Source: Kiritimatiellia bacterium (GTDB lineage Bacteria; Verrucomicrobiota; Kiritimatiellia; CAIVKH01). Taken from it: 64,000 nt of DNA. The notes under the pieces were generated by a model. That model was given only the letters and a program-made list of their open reading frames with translations. It was not told the origin of the DNA and ran no database searches. The stretch covers positions 71,596 through 135,595 of the forward strand of contig JANWZO010000006.1 in assembly GCA_025054615.1 (NCBI GenBank), in the 5' to 3' direction. The translations under genes and the position numbers were made by a program. Below are positions 45,511 through 54,975 of the stretch, one piece after another. Positions within the stretch are counted from its first letter, which is position 1. Every line of letters begins with the position of its first letter.

Positions 45511-46668
45511 ATGCCCGATTGGATCGAGCACGCCTTAGAAGAGATTCGCTCGAGGTCCGAGTGGCGGTCGATCGAATCCTGGAGCGCTCCCGGTCCATAT
45601 CTGGAAAGGGAAGGCCGTCGATTTCTCAATCTGGCGAGCAACGACTATCTGGGCCTCAGCGCACACCCGAGCGTTCGCGAAGCGGCCGCTCGCGCGGCCC
45701 GCGAAGTCGCCCCAGGTTCCACGGCGTCGCGCCTGCTCGCCGGATCGACTGACCTTCATATTCGTTTCGAAGGTCTTCTCGCGCAGTGGCGCGGCCATCC
45801 CGCCGCGCTGACTTTCAGCAGCGGGTATCTTGCCGCCCTTGGGGTGATTCCCATCCTCGCGGAACACGGAGACCTCATCCTCGCGGACCGCCTGAGTCAC
45901 GCCTGTCTGCTGGATGCCGTGCGGCTCAGCGGCGCCCGCTTCTTCCGTTTCCGCCACAATGACCTCCACGACCTGGTCCGCCGTCTAGAACGCCGCCGTG
46001 ACTACCGGAGGTGTCTGATCGTCACCGAATCCGTGTTCAGCATGGATGGCGATTCCCCGCCCCTCCCCCAACTCCTCGAAGTCGCGCGCCAATACGAAGC
46101 CATCTTGCTCGTCGACGAAGCCCATGCGCTCGGCGTGCTGGGTCCCCGGGGCGCCGGCCTGACGGCAGATGAGCCCGCAAGCGGATCCTTTCTGATTTCC
46201 ATGGGCACGATGGGCAAATCACTCGGCGCCGCCGGCGGCTTCGTCACCTGCTCGACGAACATGCGGGATCTCCTCGTCAACCGTGCAAGAACCTTCATCT
46301 TCGATACAGCCCCTCCTCCGCCCGTCATCGCGGCCGCAGAGGCGTCCGTCCGGCTGATCCAAGCCAATCCACATTGGCCAGCCGAGCTCTGCCGAAAAGC
46401 CACGTCATTGCGCGAACGCCTTGCCAACGCCGGGATCTCCGTCGGGTCCGCGACCAGCCATATCTTGCCCGTCTTTGTCGGCGACAACGAGAAGGCTCTG
46501 CGGATCGCTGCCTTTTTGAAGGAAGAGGGAATACTGGCGCCGGCGATACGTCCGCCGACCGTTCCGGCGGGCACCGCCCGCCTGCGTCTGTCAGTGAGCC
46601 TCGCCCATGACGATCGCGACCTGGAGCGGGCGGCTCAGTGCATCGTCCACGCCTTCGAGCAATGTTGA
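45511..46668 (+). CDS. bioF: 8-amino-7-oxononanoate synthase
   Basis: 385 residues from ATG 45511. PLP-dependent alpha-oxoamine synthase: NDYLGLSAHP at the start, DEAHALGVLGPRGAG in the middle and PLP Lys in GTMGKSLGAAGG. Condenses pimeloyl-ACP and alanine, first committed step of the biotin rings. CoA-using relatives (KBL, SPT, HemA) share the fold, but the bioH/bioC/bioD neighbours settle it. The stop overlaps the bioH start by 7 nt. Confidence 0.93.
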   Translation: MPDWIEHALEEIRSRSEWRSIESWSAPGPYLEREGRRFLNLASNDYLGLSAHPSVREAAARAAREVAPGSTASRLLAGSTDLHIRFEGLLAQWRGHPAALTFSSGYLAALGVIPILAEHGDLILADRLSHACLLDAVRLSGARFFRFRHNDLHDLVRRLERRRDYRRCLIVTESVFSMDGDSPPLPQLLEVARQYEAILLVDEAHALGVLGPRGAGLTADEPASGSFLISMGTMGKSLGAAGGFVTCSTNMRDLLVNRARTFIFDTAPPPPVIAAAEASVRLIQANPHWPAELCRKATSLRERLANAGISVGSATSHILPVFVGDNEKALRIAAFLKEEGILAPAIRPPTVPAGTARLRLSVSLAHDDRDLERAAQCIVHAFEQC

Positions 46669-47318
46669 CCCGCGCCTTTCTGTTTTCTGGATGGGCGTTT
46701 CCGGAATCCTCCCTGGAGCCGATTGTCCGCGCGGCGGGGCTGGAGCTCGAAATGATCGATCCAGGCCGCGCCGATCTCTGGATCGGGTGGTCGCTCGGCG
46801 CCATCCGCGCATTGGAGAAAGCCGCCGATAAGCCGTTGATTTTGATCTCGGCCAGCGCGCGCTTTTGCGGCGATGGCGATTGGCCCGGCCTCTCGATCGC
46901 CCGGGTACGTGCGCTGAGGCGCCTGCTCAGCCAGAATCCCGAGGACGCACTGTCTCGCTTCCACCAACTCACATCGCCCCACGCGGCCCCGGAAACGATA
47001 GCAACCCGTGTCCGCTCAAGCATTGCCATTGGGATCGATCCGCTGTTGAATGGGCTTATGGAGCTCGAACGGATCGATGCCCGAGCCCGGCTTCCAACAT
47101 GCCGTGTGCCCGCGTTGTTCTTGCATGGGACGCGCGATGCGGTGATCCCAGCAGACGCTGGACGCAGGACAGCAGCGCTCATGCCCAACGCCCGATTCCT
47201 CGAGCATCCGCACGGGGACCATGACCTGCCGCTGTCCGACCCGGAATGGCTCGTCGGTCGGATCCGAGATTACCTCGCCACTCTTGAGTTCGGGCACAAA
47301 TCGCCGACCTCCATATGA
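46662..47318 (+). CDS. bioH: Pimeloyl-ACP methyl ester esterase, BioH-like
   Basis: 218 residues. A small alpha/beta hydrolase with nucleophile Ser in IGWSLGAI (BioH has GWSLGG), Asp in HGTRDAVIP and His in HPHGDHDLP, so the triad is complete. It lies between bioF and bioC and should release pimeloyl-ACP from its methyl ester, ending the BioC-dependent detour. It is shorter than E. coli BioH (256) and could be classed as BioG or another isofunctional esterase. The end overlaps bioC (ATGA). Confidence 0.8.
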   Translation: MLTRAFLFSGWAFPESSLEPIVRAAGLELEMIDPGRADLWIGWSLGAIRALEKAADKPLILISASARFCGDGDWPGLSIARVRALRRLLSQNPEDALSRFHQLTSPHAAPETIATRVRSSIAIGIDPLLNGLMELERIDARARLPTCRVPALFLHGTRDAVIPADAGRRTAALMPNARFLEHPHGDHDLPLSDPEWLVGRIRDYLATLEFGHKSPTSI

Positions 47319-48112
47319 AAACGACCGCACTGGATCGCCACCAGCGCGCGCGTTTCTCCGCAGCGGCTCCGACTTATGAGGATGCCGCGCTGGTCCAGCG
47401 GCAGGCGGCGGATCGACTGCTGGAGAGATGGCCCGACTCGACGCCGCCGACCCGCGTTCTCGATGTGGGCTGCGGCACAGGCCACCTGACCCGTCGAATC
47501 GCCGAAAAATGGCCCGGAGCCATCGTCATCGGAATCGACCACGCGCCAGGGATGATCGAAGAGGCCCGACGACGAACCGATACCCACGCGCGAATCCTCT
47601 TCGTTTGCGAGGACGCATTCAGGTTCCGGCCCGATGAATCGTTCGACGCCGTGCTCAGCTCAAGCACCTTGCACTGGCTACAACCCATCGATGAGGCGTG
47701 CAGGGCATTCGCGGGTTATCTGCGGCAGGCAGGCCGGATTGGCGTCTCGCTCATGCTTTCCGGGACGCTTCGCGAATTGAAGGAGGCGCGCCGCGCCATC
47801 GCACCCGATGCGTCCCCCCCGGCCGACCTGCCAACGGAACCCAGCGTCGAAAAGGCCCTACGATCTGCAGGCTTTCACTTGGACGCTATCGACGTGGAGG
47901 AACATGTCGTTCTCCGTCCCTCCATTCGAGAGATTTTCGACATGCTTCGAAAATCTGGAGTGACCGGAGGTATTTTTTCCAGAGGCGATCGCCCGTTGAA
48001 CCGGCGGGAGTTGATTCGCGTCGCAGAGTGGTATGAGCAAAATTATCGCGATGCGGAGGGCGTCCGTGCAACCTATCGGATCGGGTATTACTGGGGGCGC
48101 CTCGATATTTGA
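47315..48112 (+). CDS. bioC: Malonyl-ACP O-methyltransferase
   Basis: 265 residues. The AxxFSxxAPTYEDAALVQRQ start is typical of BioC, motif I is VLDVGCGTGHLT and a VLSSSTLHWLQPID block follows. It methylates malonyl-ACP with SAM to disguise it as a fatty-acid primer for pimelate synthesis. Coupled with bioH by ATGA; its last 47 nt overlap the bioD start. Confidence 0.9.
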   Translation: MKTTALDRHQRARFSAAAPTYEDAALVQRQAADRLLERWPDSTPPTRVLDVGCGTGHLTRRIAEKWPGAIVIGIDHAPGMIEEARRRTDTHARILFVCEDAFRFRPDESFDAVLSSSTLHWLQPIDEACRAFAGYLRQAGRIGVSLMLSGTLRELKEARRAIAPDASPPADLPTEPSVEKALRSAGFHLDAIDVEEHVVLRPSIREIFDMLRKSGVTGGIFSRGDRPLNRRELIRVAEWYEQNYRDAEGVRATYRIGYYWGRLDI

Positions 48113-48788
48113 CCGGGGCGTCATTGTCGCGGGCACTGACACGGGAGTCGGGAAAACATTTGTCACTGCCGTGGTTCTCTGCTCTGTTCGGCGGCGCGGC
48201 CTTCGCGCGGTACCCATGAAGCCGGTTCAGACGGGGTGCTTGCCTGATCGCCGCGCGCCAGATCTGGATTTTTGTTTGGAGGCCGCCGGGCTTCGGACAG
48301 AGCCCGCCCTTTACGACCTGCTGGCGCCTTACCGCTTTTTGCTGCCTGCCTCGCCACACCTCGCGGCGGCGCGCGAAGGTGCGACCGTTTCCCTCGAGCA
48401 CGTCGTCCGCTGTGTCCGCGAGGTCCAATCCCGAGGACTTATTCCGATTATCGAGGCGGCGGGCGGGCTCCTCGTGCCGTGGACGGAAGAATGCCTCCAA
48501 ATCGATGCCCTCATGCGCCTGGACCTGCCGTGGATCCTGGTGGCCCGCGCCGGGCTTGGCACGCTCAACCACACGCTGCTGTCGGTAGAAGCACTACAGG
48601 CGCGCGGCGGGATATTGGCGCGCATTTATTTGAACGACACCCGAGGGTCGCCCGGGCTTATCGAGGAGGATAACGCACGAATTTTGAGACAGTTTCTCCC
48701 CCGGGTCGATATTCGACAGATTCCCTTCACCGCGGACCCGTCGCCAGCTTCTGCTGCCGCGATCGCTGCAGAATTCGAACCGGGCTGA
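48066..48788 (+). CDS. bioD: Dethiobiotin synthetase
   Basis: 240 residues from GTG 48066, chosen because GGAGGG lies five nt before it; ATG 48033 would add 11 residues. P-loop GTDTGVGKTFV, then MKPVQTGC with the catalytic Lys, and EAAGGLLVPW. Closes the ureido ring from DAPA, CO2 and ATP. The DAPA-making bioA and the biotin synthase bioB are not in the window. The stop directly abuts the stop of the opposite gene. Confidence 0.93.
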   Translation: MQPIGSGITGGASIFDRGVIVAGTDTGVGKTFVTAVVLCSVRRRGLRAVPMKPVQTGCLPDRRAPDLDFCLEAAGLRTEPALYDLLAPYRFLLPASPHLAAAREGATVSLEHVVRCVREVQSRGLIPIIEAAGGLLVPWTEECLQIDALMRLDLPWILVARAGLGTLNHTLLSVEALQARGGILARIYLNDTRGSPGLIEEDNARILRQFLPRVDIRQIPFTADPSPASAAAIAAEFEPG

Positions 48789-49913
48789 TCAGCGCATCCG
48801 GTATAGAAGAACCCCGCCCGCAATTTGCGCGCCGATCACCGGAATCCAGGCGATCAAATCCGGCCGGTATTCGGGGTATTTCACCAGAGAATTCGCCACC
48901 ACGATGAACAGGTAAAAGACGAACACCAGCAGCAGGCTGATGCCCACGCCGATGGTGGATTCCTTCCGTTTGGACCGCATGCCCAGTGGAATGGCCAGCA
49001 ACGTGAAGGCAAAGCAGGAAATCGACAGCGCCAACCGCTTGTTGGCCTCGACTGCCACACTCATCCGCTGCCGATCGACATCTTCCGCCTTGAGTTCGGG
49101 AAAGCCTTTCCTGACATCCTGCATGGCCTCAATCAGCTCCCGAAATGTCATGTCCGAAACCTTCCGGCGCACAGGTCTCCTCTGCAGGTCGGCAAAATCA
49201 AGGCGGATGGGATAATGGCTCGCATTGAGGTAGTGCGTCTGGCCGGCCTCACGCCCTTTCTTTTCCCGGCGGTCGATACGCACCTCATAGAGGTCAATGA
49301 ACATGACTTTTGCCTGGCGGTCGGTTCGGATCGCGCCGTGCTTGGCGCGGATGTGCGTGTCGGCGCCCTGAGCGCCCAGTTCGTAAACAATCACATCCGT
49401 CACGCGGTTTCCCGACCGCTCGCCAACGTAAATGCTGAGGCCCGGGAAATCCTTCACAAAACGCCCCGCCTCCAGCAGGTTCACCGGATCCTCCACCCCC
49501 AGTTGCACCAGGACCTTTCGCATCGCGTGCCGGGCGCGGGGCGCTATCTCCGCCGTGATCCATATGCAGAGCAGCGACAGCAACACAGACAGCAGGATGA
49601 TGGGCGCGATAATTTGCCAAAGGCTCATGCCGGAGGCGCGCATGGCCGTCAGCTCCCCGTCGAAGGAGAGCCGGCCGAACAGCAGCAGCGTCGCCGTCAG
49701 CACACTCATCGGCAGCGTAAAGGTAAGAAGGTATGGAACATTCAGGGCAAAGATCTGGAGGAGGATGGACCCGGATACGCCGCGCGCGCCCAGGTCGATG
49801 GCTCGCACTACGGCACCGAGACTCATCACGAACGTGATGACCAGCAGCGTCATCCCGAACGCGATGAGATAGTCCGTCATCAGGTAACGGTGCAGGACAC
49901 GCACAACCGTCAC
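48789..49913 (-). CDS. LptF/LptG-family LPS export permease
   Basis: 374 residues from GTG 49913. N-terminal three helices (YLIAFGMTLLVITFVMSLG and ALNVPYLLTFTLPMSVLTAT), a periplasmic jellyroll domain (about 130-270) and three C-terminal helices; the RHYLMTDYL start is typical of YjgP/YjgQ. It would move lipopolysaccharide from the inner membrane with LptB and a partner. Only one of the two permeases is present here. The start overlaps the folD stop (GTGA). LptF or LptG cannot be told apart from sequence alone. Confidence 0.87.
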   Translation of the reverse strand: MTVVRVLHRYLMTDYLIAFGMTLLVITFVMSLGAVVRAIDLGARGVSGSILLQIFALNVPYLLTFTLPMSVLTATLLLFGRLSFDGELTAMRASGMSLWQIIAPIILLSVLLSLLCIWITAEIAPRARHAMRKVLVQLGVEDPVNLLEAGRFVKDFPGLSIYVGERSGNRVTDVIVYELGAQGADTHIRAKHGAIRTDRQAKVMFIDLYEVRIDRREKKGREAGQTHYLNASHYPIRLDFADLQRRPVRRKVSDMTFRELIEAMQDVRKGFPELKAEDVDRQRMSVAVEANKRLALSISCFAFTLLAIPLGMRSKRKESTIGVGISLLLVFVFYLFIVVANSLVKYPEYRPDLIAWIPVIGAQIAGGVLLYRMR

Positions 49914-50806
49914 CCCTCCGGCGCCAGGCCCTCCAGCCTACGGGCCGCTTTGACAGTGTTGAACAGCAGCATGGCGATGGTCATCGGCCCTACGCCGCCA
50001 GGCACGGGCGTAATTGCGGAGGCGCGATGCAGGAGACTGTCAAAATCGACGTCACCCACGAGCCGATATCCCCTCGGGTGCGACGGATCCTCGACACGAT
50101 TCACCCCGACATCAATGACCACCGCCCCCGGCCGCACCATGTCCGCGGTCAGCGTCCCAGGTCGCCCCGCCGCCGCGATCACAATATCCGCGCGGCGCGT
50201 GTGTTCCGCCAGATCCCGACTGCCGGTGTGGCACAGCGTTACAGTCGCGTTGCCGAGCGGATGCCTCATGGAAAGAAGAATCGACAGCGGCCGCCCCACG
50301 ATGTGGCTCCGACCGATCACCACAGCGTGCGCGCCGGCTACGGTGATGCCGCTCCGGTACAGCAACTGCAAAATGCCGTGCGGCGTACACGGCCAGTACG
50401 ACGGCAACCCGAGAACCAGCCGGCCCACATTGACGGGATGAAATCCGTCGACGTCCTTGTCAGGATTTATCGTGCCGATCACTTCGTCCTGAACAGCGGG
50501 ATCGGGGAGCGGGAGCTGAACAAGGATTCCGTGGATGAGCGGATCCTCGTTGAAGGCTCGAACGGCGTCGAGAATCTCCCTGCGCGCCGCTGATTCCGGC
50601 AGGTGGACCTCTTTCGAAACCATGCCGATCTCCGCGCAGGCCCGCTCCTTCGCCGTGACATACGAGCGAGAGGCCGGGTGATTGCCGACCAGCAACACGC
50701 CAAGACCCGGCACGATTCCCCGGGCGCGGAGCGACGCAACCTCACCGGCAAGCTCATCGCGAATCTGAGCCGCCACGGCCCGGCCGTCTAAAATCCTTGC
50801 AGTCAA
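49910..50806 (-). CDS. folD: Methylene-THF dehydrogenase/cyclohydrolase
   Basis: 298 residues from TTG 50806, where GGAG lies eight nt upstream and the protein begins TARILDGR as in other FolD; GTG 50830 is an alternative. Blocks: SYVTAKERACAEIG (catalytic Lys), GILVQLPLP, DKDVDGFHPVN, IGRSHIVGRPLS (NADP binding) and PVPGGVGPMTIAML. Makes formyl-THF from methylene-THF for purines and formyl-Met. Followed at once by the LPS permease gene. Confidence 0.95.
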   Translation of the reverse strand: MTARILDGRAVAAQIRDELAGEVASLRARGIVPGLGVLLVGNHPASRSYVTAKERACAEIGMVSKEVHLPESAARREILDAVRAFNEDPLIHGILVQLPLPDPAVQDEVIGTINPDKDVDGFHPVNVGRLVLGLPSYWPCTPHGILQLLYRSGITVAGAHAVVIGRSHIVGRPLSILLSMRHPLGNATVTLCHTGSRDLAEHTRRADIVIAAAGRPGTLTADMVRPGAVVIDVGVNRVEDPSHPRGYRLVGDVDFDSLLHRASAITPVPGGVGPMTIAMLLFNTVKAARRLEGLAPEG

Positions 50807-50830
50807 GCAATCTACTCCATTGAAAAGCAC

Positions 50831-51542
50831 TCAACGCTAACGACTTTCATTCGGCTTCGCAACCCTGGCGAGCATGTTTGTCATGAAGCTTTGAAAATGT
50901 GCCCTTGCGAACTCGCTAGAAAAGTCCCCGTGGCGGCGAAGGGAGAACCGCGACAATGAGAGAACTTCGAAGGAATGAGAACGCGCGACCGAAACTGAAG
51001 GCGTCGGCGATAAGGGAAGGAATGCTTGAGGGTATGCCGAACGAGACGCGGAGTTTAAAGCGGCAGCTCCGTCTTCAGCGTCATCTTGTTAATACGTAGC
51101 CAGGCTCGATGAGCCCGGAGGTTCGATCTCGGAATGTCCGAGGTCAACGACGCCGACTACATATTCCGTTGTCCGCTGTAGCCGGGGGGCGTAAGCCTGG
51201 GAAATTTCCGGCACCGACGACGCCGGCTGGAGTGTCTCCCTAAATGTCTTATTTACTGTCGCCAACGGCTCGGATTAAGAACTGCGATATAGATGAACAG
51301 ATTCGGGGCGGGGAGGCGCGCTCACACGCTAAGGACGAGCGATGATAATTTCGAGCGTGACGATGAAGATAAAGAATACATCTCAGGTCAGAGTGCAGGT
51401 TGAGAGGGAATTCAAACAGCGACGGTCTGGAGGGGCAAGCGGGCTAAGCGTCGGCATCGCCTCCGCCCACCCATCCGGTAAGGGGACACATCCAACGACT
51501 CAACACTGGGCACATTTATAAGGAGTTTTGGCACGTCGCCCC
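50831..51542. other. 712-nt region with no recognisable gene
   Basis: The largest non-coding gap in the window, between the VWA gene end and folD. There is no long ORF, tRNA, or conserved-core match to RNase P, SRP, tmRNA or 6S that I can see. It holds short repeats of GACGACGCCGG type near 51155-51230 and a GGGAAATTTCC palindrome near 51199. It might be a decayed gene or an unknown RNA. Confidence 0.4.
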
Positions 51543-53273
51543 TCACCGTCGCGGAACGTGGTCACCATAGCCGTACGGAAGAGAGAGCCCGTAGCGGCCA
51601 CCAAACGACCGGATTTCCTCCGCGAGCTGGGGGTCTCCCGACCGAGCATGCTCGCTGATGAGATGGAGGACCCGCTGCCATGCCCAAGAAGTGCGGAGGT
51701 CAGGACCGCCCGCCGTTGCGGCCTGAAGATCGATTGAAAAAACGATGTCCATAAGTTCCCGGCCGCTGCGTCCTACAATTTGAAACGCGGCATTTGTGAT
51801 GGAGCGGTCGGCGCAGCCGTACAATAGAAGCGGCCGATCTTGAAACAGCGGCGTCAGCAGCCGTGGATAAACGTCCTCTTCGCGAATGCCGCTGAACCGG
51901 TAACGAAGGTCCGCCAGAAGCGGGCGGCTCGTCTCTCGGGCGCAAGTCTCCATAGCGCCCACTAGTTGGTCGTCGTCGGGGACGATCCACGAACCGCCCC
52001 GGTTCAGAAGGCTCAACAGGTCAAGCAAATATCGGTTCGCGCGGCGGCCGGCCCCGATGGTGAACACCGACGCCCGCCCATCGTTCGCGTGAGTGAAACG
52101 CTCCATGATTTCCGAAGTGGCCGTCATGCCCACGGTCGGCCGGCCATCTGTGATCAGAAAGACAAGCAGAGGTCGGTTCGGTTCCCTCGGCAGACGGGTG
52201 GCCGTATCGAGCGATGCAAAAATGTCGGTGTTTCCGACCGCCCGCATCGCATCAATGAACGCGAGCGCCCGCCGCCGCGTTTGTTCGCTCATCTCAACCC
52301 AGGGTTGCTCGAAACAAAAGGCGACTCGATCGCTGAAGGACGCGACCTGAAACCGATCGTGGCGCCCGACAAAGTCGAGCCACCTTCGCAACCCCCGTTT
52401 GCAATCGGCCAGCCGGGCCGGCGTCATACTTTCCGAGCAATCCTGAAGAAAAAGAACGTCTTTAGGCATGACGGCCAGCCGCTCCTCCGCAGGCTTTAGG
52501 CGAACGCTGAAATAGATCGGTTCAGATTCGTCACGCGGACGAAACGCCGATACCTCGATCGAAAGGCCGGCTTCCGCAGCCCGAAGAGCATTGGTAACAG
52601 GCGGCGGATCCATCGTCAGGATGGCCAAAGGCTGCGCCGGCCGGATTTCGATTCTACCCCGCCCGGGGAGGGCGCCGGTTGTCGGCCAGCCGAGATTTCG
52701 GGCGAGGAATTCCGCGCTTTGCCCAGCGGTTCCACCTCCCCACGACGCGGGATCAGTGGCCGGTTCCACGGGCAGAGTGATGTCGGGAACCTTCGCTCGG
52801 CGTTGGATCGCCTCCGTCAATCGACGAGGTAGGCGGGCAATTCGGTCGTCGACCAAGCGATCGGTGATTTGGAGGATCTCCTCGCGGCCCTGCCAGCCAG
52901 GGGAAGCATCCGCTGGCAGTTCAGGCGGAAAGGGCGCAATGGCGCGCAGAAATTCCAGGTTCCCGGCCAGATCGGGCGGCGGGGGCGAGGGAAATGCCGC
53001 ATCAACTTGCTCATCCGCCACAGCATCGAGAGCTGCAATTACCTCGGCGCCGGATGTCGATCCTTGAAATTGGCGGGGCGCCTGCTCGTCTTCAAGGAAT
53101 ACATCGCCAAGGGCGATCGACGGATAATCCGGAAGATCCAGGTCGCCGACAAGTCGGCCGATGGGGATGGGAGGCAGACGCTCCAAGAGGAGCGCATGCA
53201 ACACGAGGGAAAGCAATCCTGCGGCAATGGCCGCTCGGGTACGGGCGCCCATTACGTCAGCAACCTGTTTCAT
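51543..53273 (-). CDS. VWA-domain protein with N-terminal membrane anchor
   Basis: 576 residues. One N-terminal helix (AAIAAGLLSLVLHALLL), a Pro/Ala-rich stretch of about 200 residues, then a von Willebrand A domain (about 285-450) with an intact MIDAS: DCSESM, Thr in GNTDIFASL and Asp in ITDGRPT. The C-terminal region (HVPRR end) has a beta-sandwich like other large VWA proteins. Anchored in the inner membrane, mostly periplasmic or cytoplasmic side unknown. It lies 22 nt after rho in the same direction. Substrate or partner unknown. Confidence 0.75.
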   Translation of the reverse strand: MKQVADVMGARTRAAIAAGLLSLVLHALLLERLPPIPIGRLVGDLDLPDYPSIALGDVFLEDEQAPRQFQGSTSGAEVIAALDAVADEQVDAAFPSPPPPDLAGNLEFLRAIAPFPPELPADASPGWQGREEILQITDRLVDDRIARLPRRLTEAIQRRAKVPDITLPVEPATDPASWGGGTAGQSAEFLARNLGWPTTGALPGRGRIEIRPAQPLAILTMDPPPVTNALRAAEAGLSIEVSAFRPRDESEPIYFSVRLKPAEERLAVMPKDVLFLQDCSESMTPARLADCKRGLRRWLDFVGRHDRFQVASFSDRVAFCFEQPWVEMSEQTRRRALAFIDAMRAVGNTDIFASLDTATRLPREPNRPLLVFLITDGRPTVGMTATSEIMERFTHANDGRASVFTIGAGRRANRYLLDLLSLLNRGGSWIVPDDDQLVGAMETCARETSRPLLADLRYRFSGIREEDVYPRLLTPLFQDRPLLLYGCADRSITNAAFQIVGRSGRELMDIVFSIDLQAATAGGPDLRTSWAWQRVLHLISEHARSGDPQLAEEIRSFGGRYGLSLPYGYGDHVPRR

Positions 53274-53295
53274 GGCGCCCCGCCCGTGCCGGAAT

Positions 53296-54975
53296 TCATC
53301 CCTGGAGGGTCATCAAGAATTCCGCATTGCTCTTCGTTTTCTTGAGGCGGTTGACGATCAGCTCCATCGCCTCAACCGGCTGAACCCCGTTCAGCGCCTT
53401 GCGCAGAATCCAGATTTTTGCGAGTTCGTCGGGGTGCAGCAGCAGCTCTTCCTTGCGGGTACCCGATTTCTCGATGTTGATGGCGGGAAAAATCCGCTTG
53501 TCTACGAGGTGCCGATCCAGCATGAGCTCCATGTTGCCCGTGCCTTTGAATTCCTCGAAGATGACCTCGTCCATCCGGCTTCCGGTGTCGATCAGCGCCG
53601 TGGCGATAATGGTAAGGCTGCCGCCGCCCTCAATGTTGCGGGCGGCGCCGAAGAAGCGCTTCGGTTTGTGCAGCGCGTTGGCATCGACGCCACCGGAGAG
53701 GATCTTGCCACTGTGAGGCTGGACGGTGTTGTACGCGCGGGCCAGGCGAGTAATGGAATCAAGCAGGATCACGACATCTTTTCCGCACTCCACCATTCGC
53801 TTGGCCATTTCGATGACAATCTCGGCGACCTGGATGTGGCGCTCCGGTGGCTCATCGAAGGTAGAGCTCAGGACCTGGGCCTTCGTATTGCGCTCCATGT
53901 CCGTCACTTCTTCCGGGCGCTCGTCGATCAGCAGAACGATCAGGTGCGCCTCGGGATGATTGGCGGAGATGCTGTTCGCAATTTGTTGAAGCAGAACGGT
54001 CTTGCCCGTGCGGGGCGGCGCTACGATCAACCCTCGCTGGCCGAATCCAATCGGCGTAAGGATATCCATCACGCGCATGGAGATGTCGGTCGGCTTCGTC
54101 TCGAGGTGAATGCGGCGGTCCGGGAACAGCGGAGTCAGATTCTCAAAGGGAACCTTTGAACGCTGCTTTTCGGGCGGCTCGCCGTTGATGCGGTCAACTT
54201 TGTAAAGGGCAAAGAAACGCTCCTTGTCTTTTGGAGGACGGATCTCGCCCTCGATGTAGTCGCCCGTCCTCAGCGCAAAGCGACGGATCTGGGATGGCGA
54301 GACATAAAGGTCTTCCGGGCAGGGCAGATAGTTGTTCAGGGGCGATCGGAGGAATCCGAACCCATCGGGCAGGATCTCCAGCACACCGCGGCCGAACATC
54401 TGGCCGCCGAGGCGCGCATTGGCCCGAAGAATTTCGAAAATCAACTCGTGCTTGCGAAGCGCGCCAAGCTCGACGAGGCCGTAACTGTCGGCCATCGCCT
54501 TAAGCTCCGGAACGGACATCATTTGAAGCTCATAGAGTTTCAACACCCGCGGCTCGCCCGAAGGACGGGATGGCGTGACGGGCGTCTCAACGGACGGCGC
54601 CGCACCTCCATTCGGCTCTGACGCGGATATGGCCGGCTCCTGAACGGGGACAGAGGCCGTCTCCCTGGCTGGGGACGCCTCCGAAAACGATTCGGTCGTT
54701 GAGGAGGTCTGAGTCTCCAGCGGCAAGGCCGTTTCGCCCGAGGTTTTTTCGCGTGTTGGATCGACAGCCGCCGGCGCATCTCCCATCTCCGCAGTCGAAG
54801 CCGCATCGCTGGAAGCGGGGATCTCTTCCGGACCACGTAACGATGACCGCGGCTCCCACTCTTCCGATTGAGCGGCGCCGCTGTTCCGATGCCCTCCGTA
54901 GTGTCGGTGATACCGTCCGGGCCTTCGCCCGCGTCGGCCGCCAAAAGAGTTAGATGGTTTTTGTTCGTCCGGCAT
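53296..54975 (-). CDS. rho: Transcription termination factor Rho, extended N-terminus
   Basis: 559 residues from ATG 54975, with AAGGAG eight nt upstream; it overlaps the coaE end by 26 nt. About 150 residues of Gly/Arg then Ser/Thr/Pro/Glu-rich low-complexity sequence precede the Rho N-terminal domain ([20 protein letters not shown]), the RNA-binding cold-shock fold ([19 protein letters not shown]) and the ATPase with Walker A ([12 protein letters not shown]), the Q/R loops and [20 protein letters not shown]. Hexameric RNA helicase ending transcription. E. coli Rho has 419 residues, so the extension is the odd part. Confidence 0.95.
   Translation of the reverse strand: MPDEQKPSNSFGGRRGRRPGRYHRHYGGHRNSGAAQSEEWEPRSSLRGPEEIPASSDAASTAEMGDAPAAVDPTREKTSGETALPLETQTSSTTESFSEASPARETASVPVQEPAISASEPNGGAAPSVETPVTPSRPSGEPRVLKLYELQMMSVPELKAMADSYGLVELGALRKHELIFEILRANARLGGQMFGRGVLEILPDGFGFLRSPLNNYLPCPEDLYVSPSQIRRFALRTGDYIEGEIRPPKDKERFFALYKVDRINGEPPEKQRSKVPFENLTPLFPDRRIHLETKPTDISMRVMDILTPIGFGQRGLIVAPPRTGKTVLLQQIANSISANHPEAHLIVLLIDERPEEVTDMERNTKAQVLSSTFDEPPERHIQVAEIVIEMAKRMVECGKDVVILLDSITRLARAYNTVQPHSGKILSGGVDANALHKPKRFFGAARNIEGGGSLTIIATALIDTGSRMDEVIFEEFKGTGNMELMLDRHLVDKRIFPAINIEKSGTRKEELLLHPDELAKIWILRKALNGVQPVEAMELIVNRLKKTKSNAEFLMTLQG

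Noticed and set aside
48825-50441. Open frame of 538 codons on the plus strand
   Set aside because: Antisense to the LPS permease and folD, which are both well recognised.
50880-50960. Possible RNase P RNA because of AAAGTCCCCG
   Set aside because: The conserved core GAGGAAAGTCCGGGC and the matching 3' part are not found on either strand.
51110-51150. tRNA-like GGTTCGATC stretch
   Set aside because: The flanking bases cannot form a five-bp T-stem and no acceptor stem or anticodon arm pairs around it.
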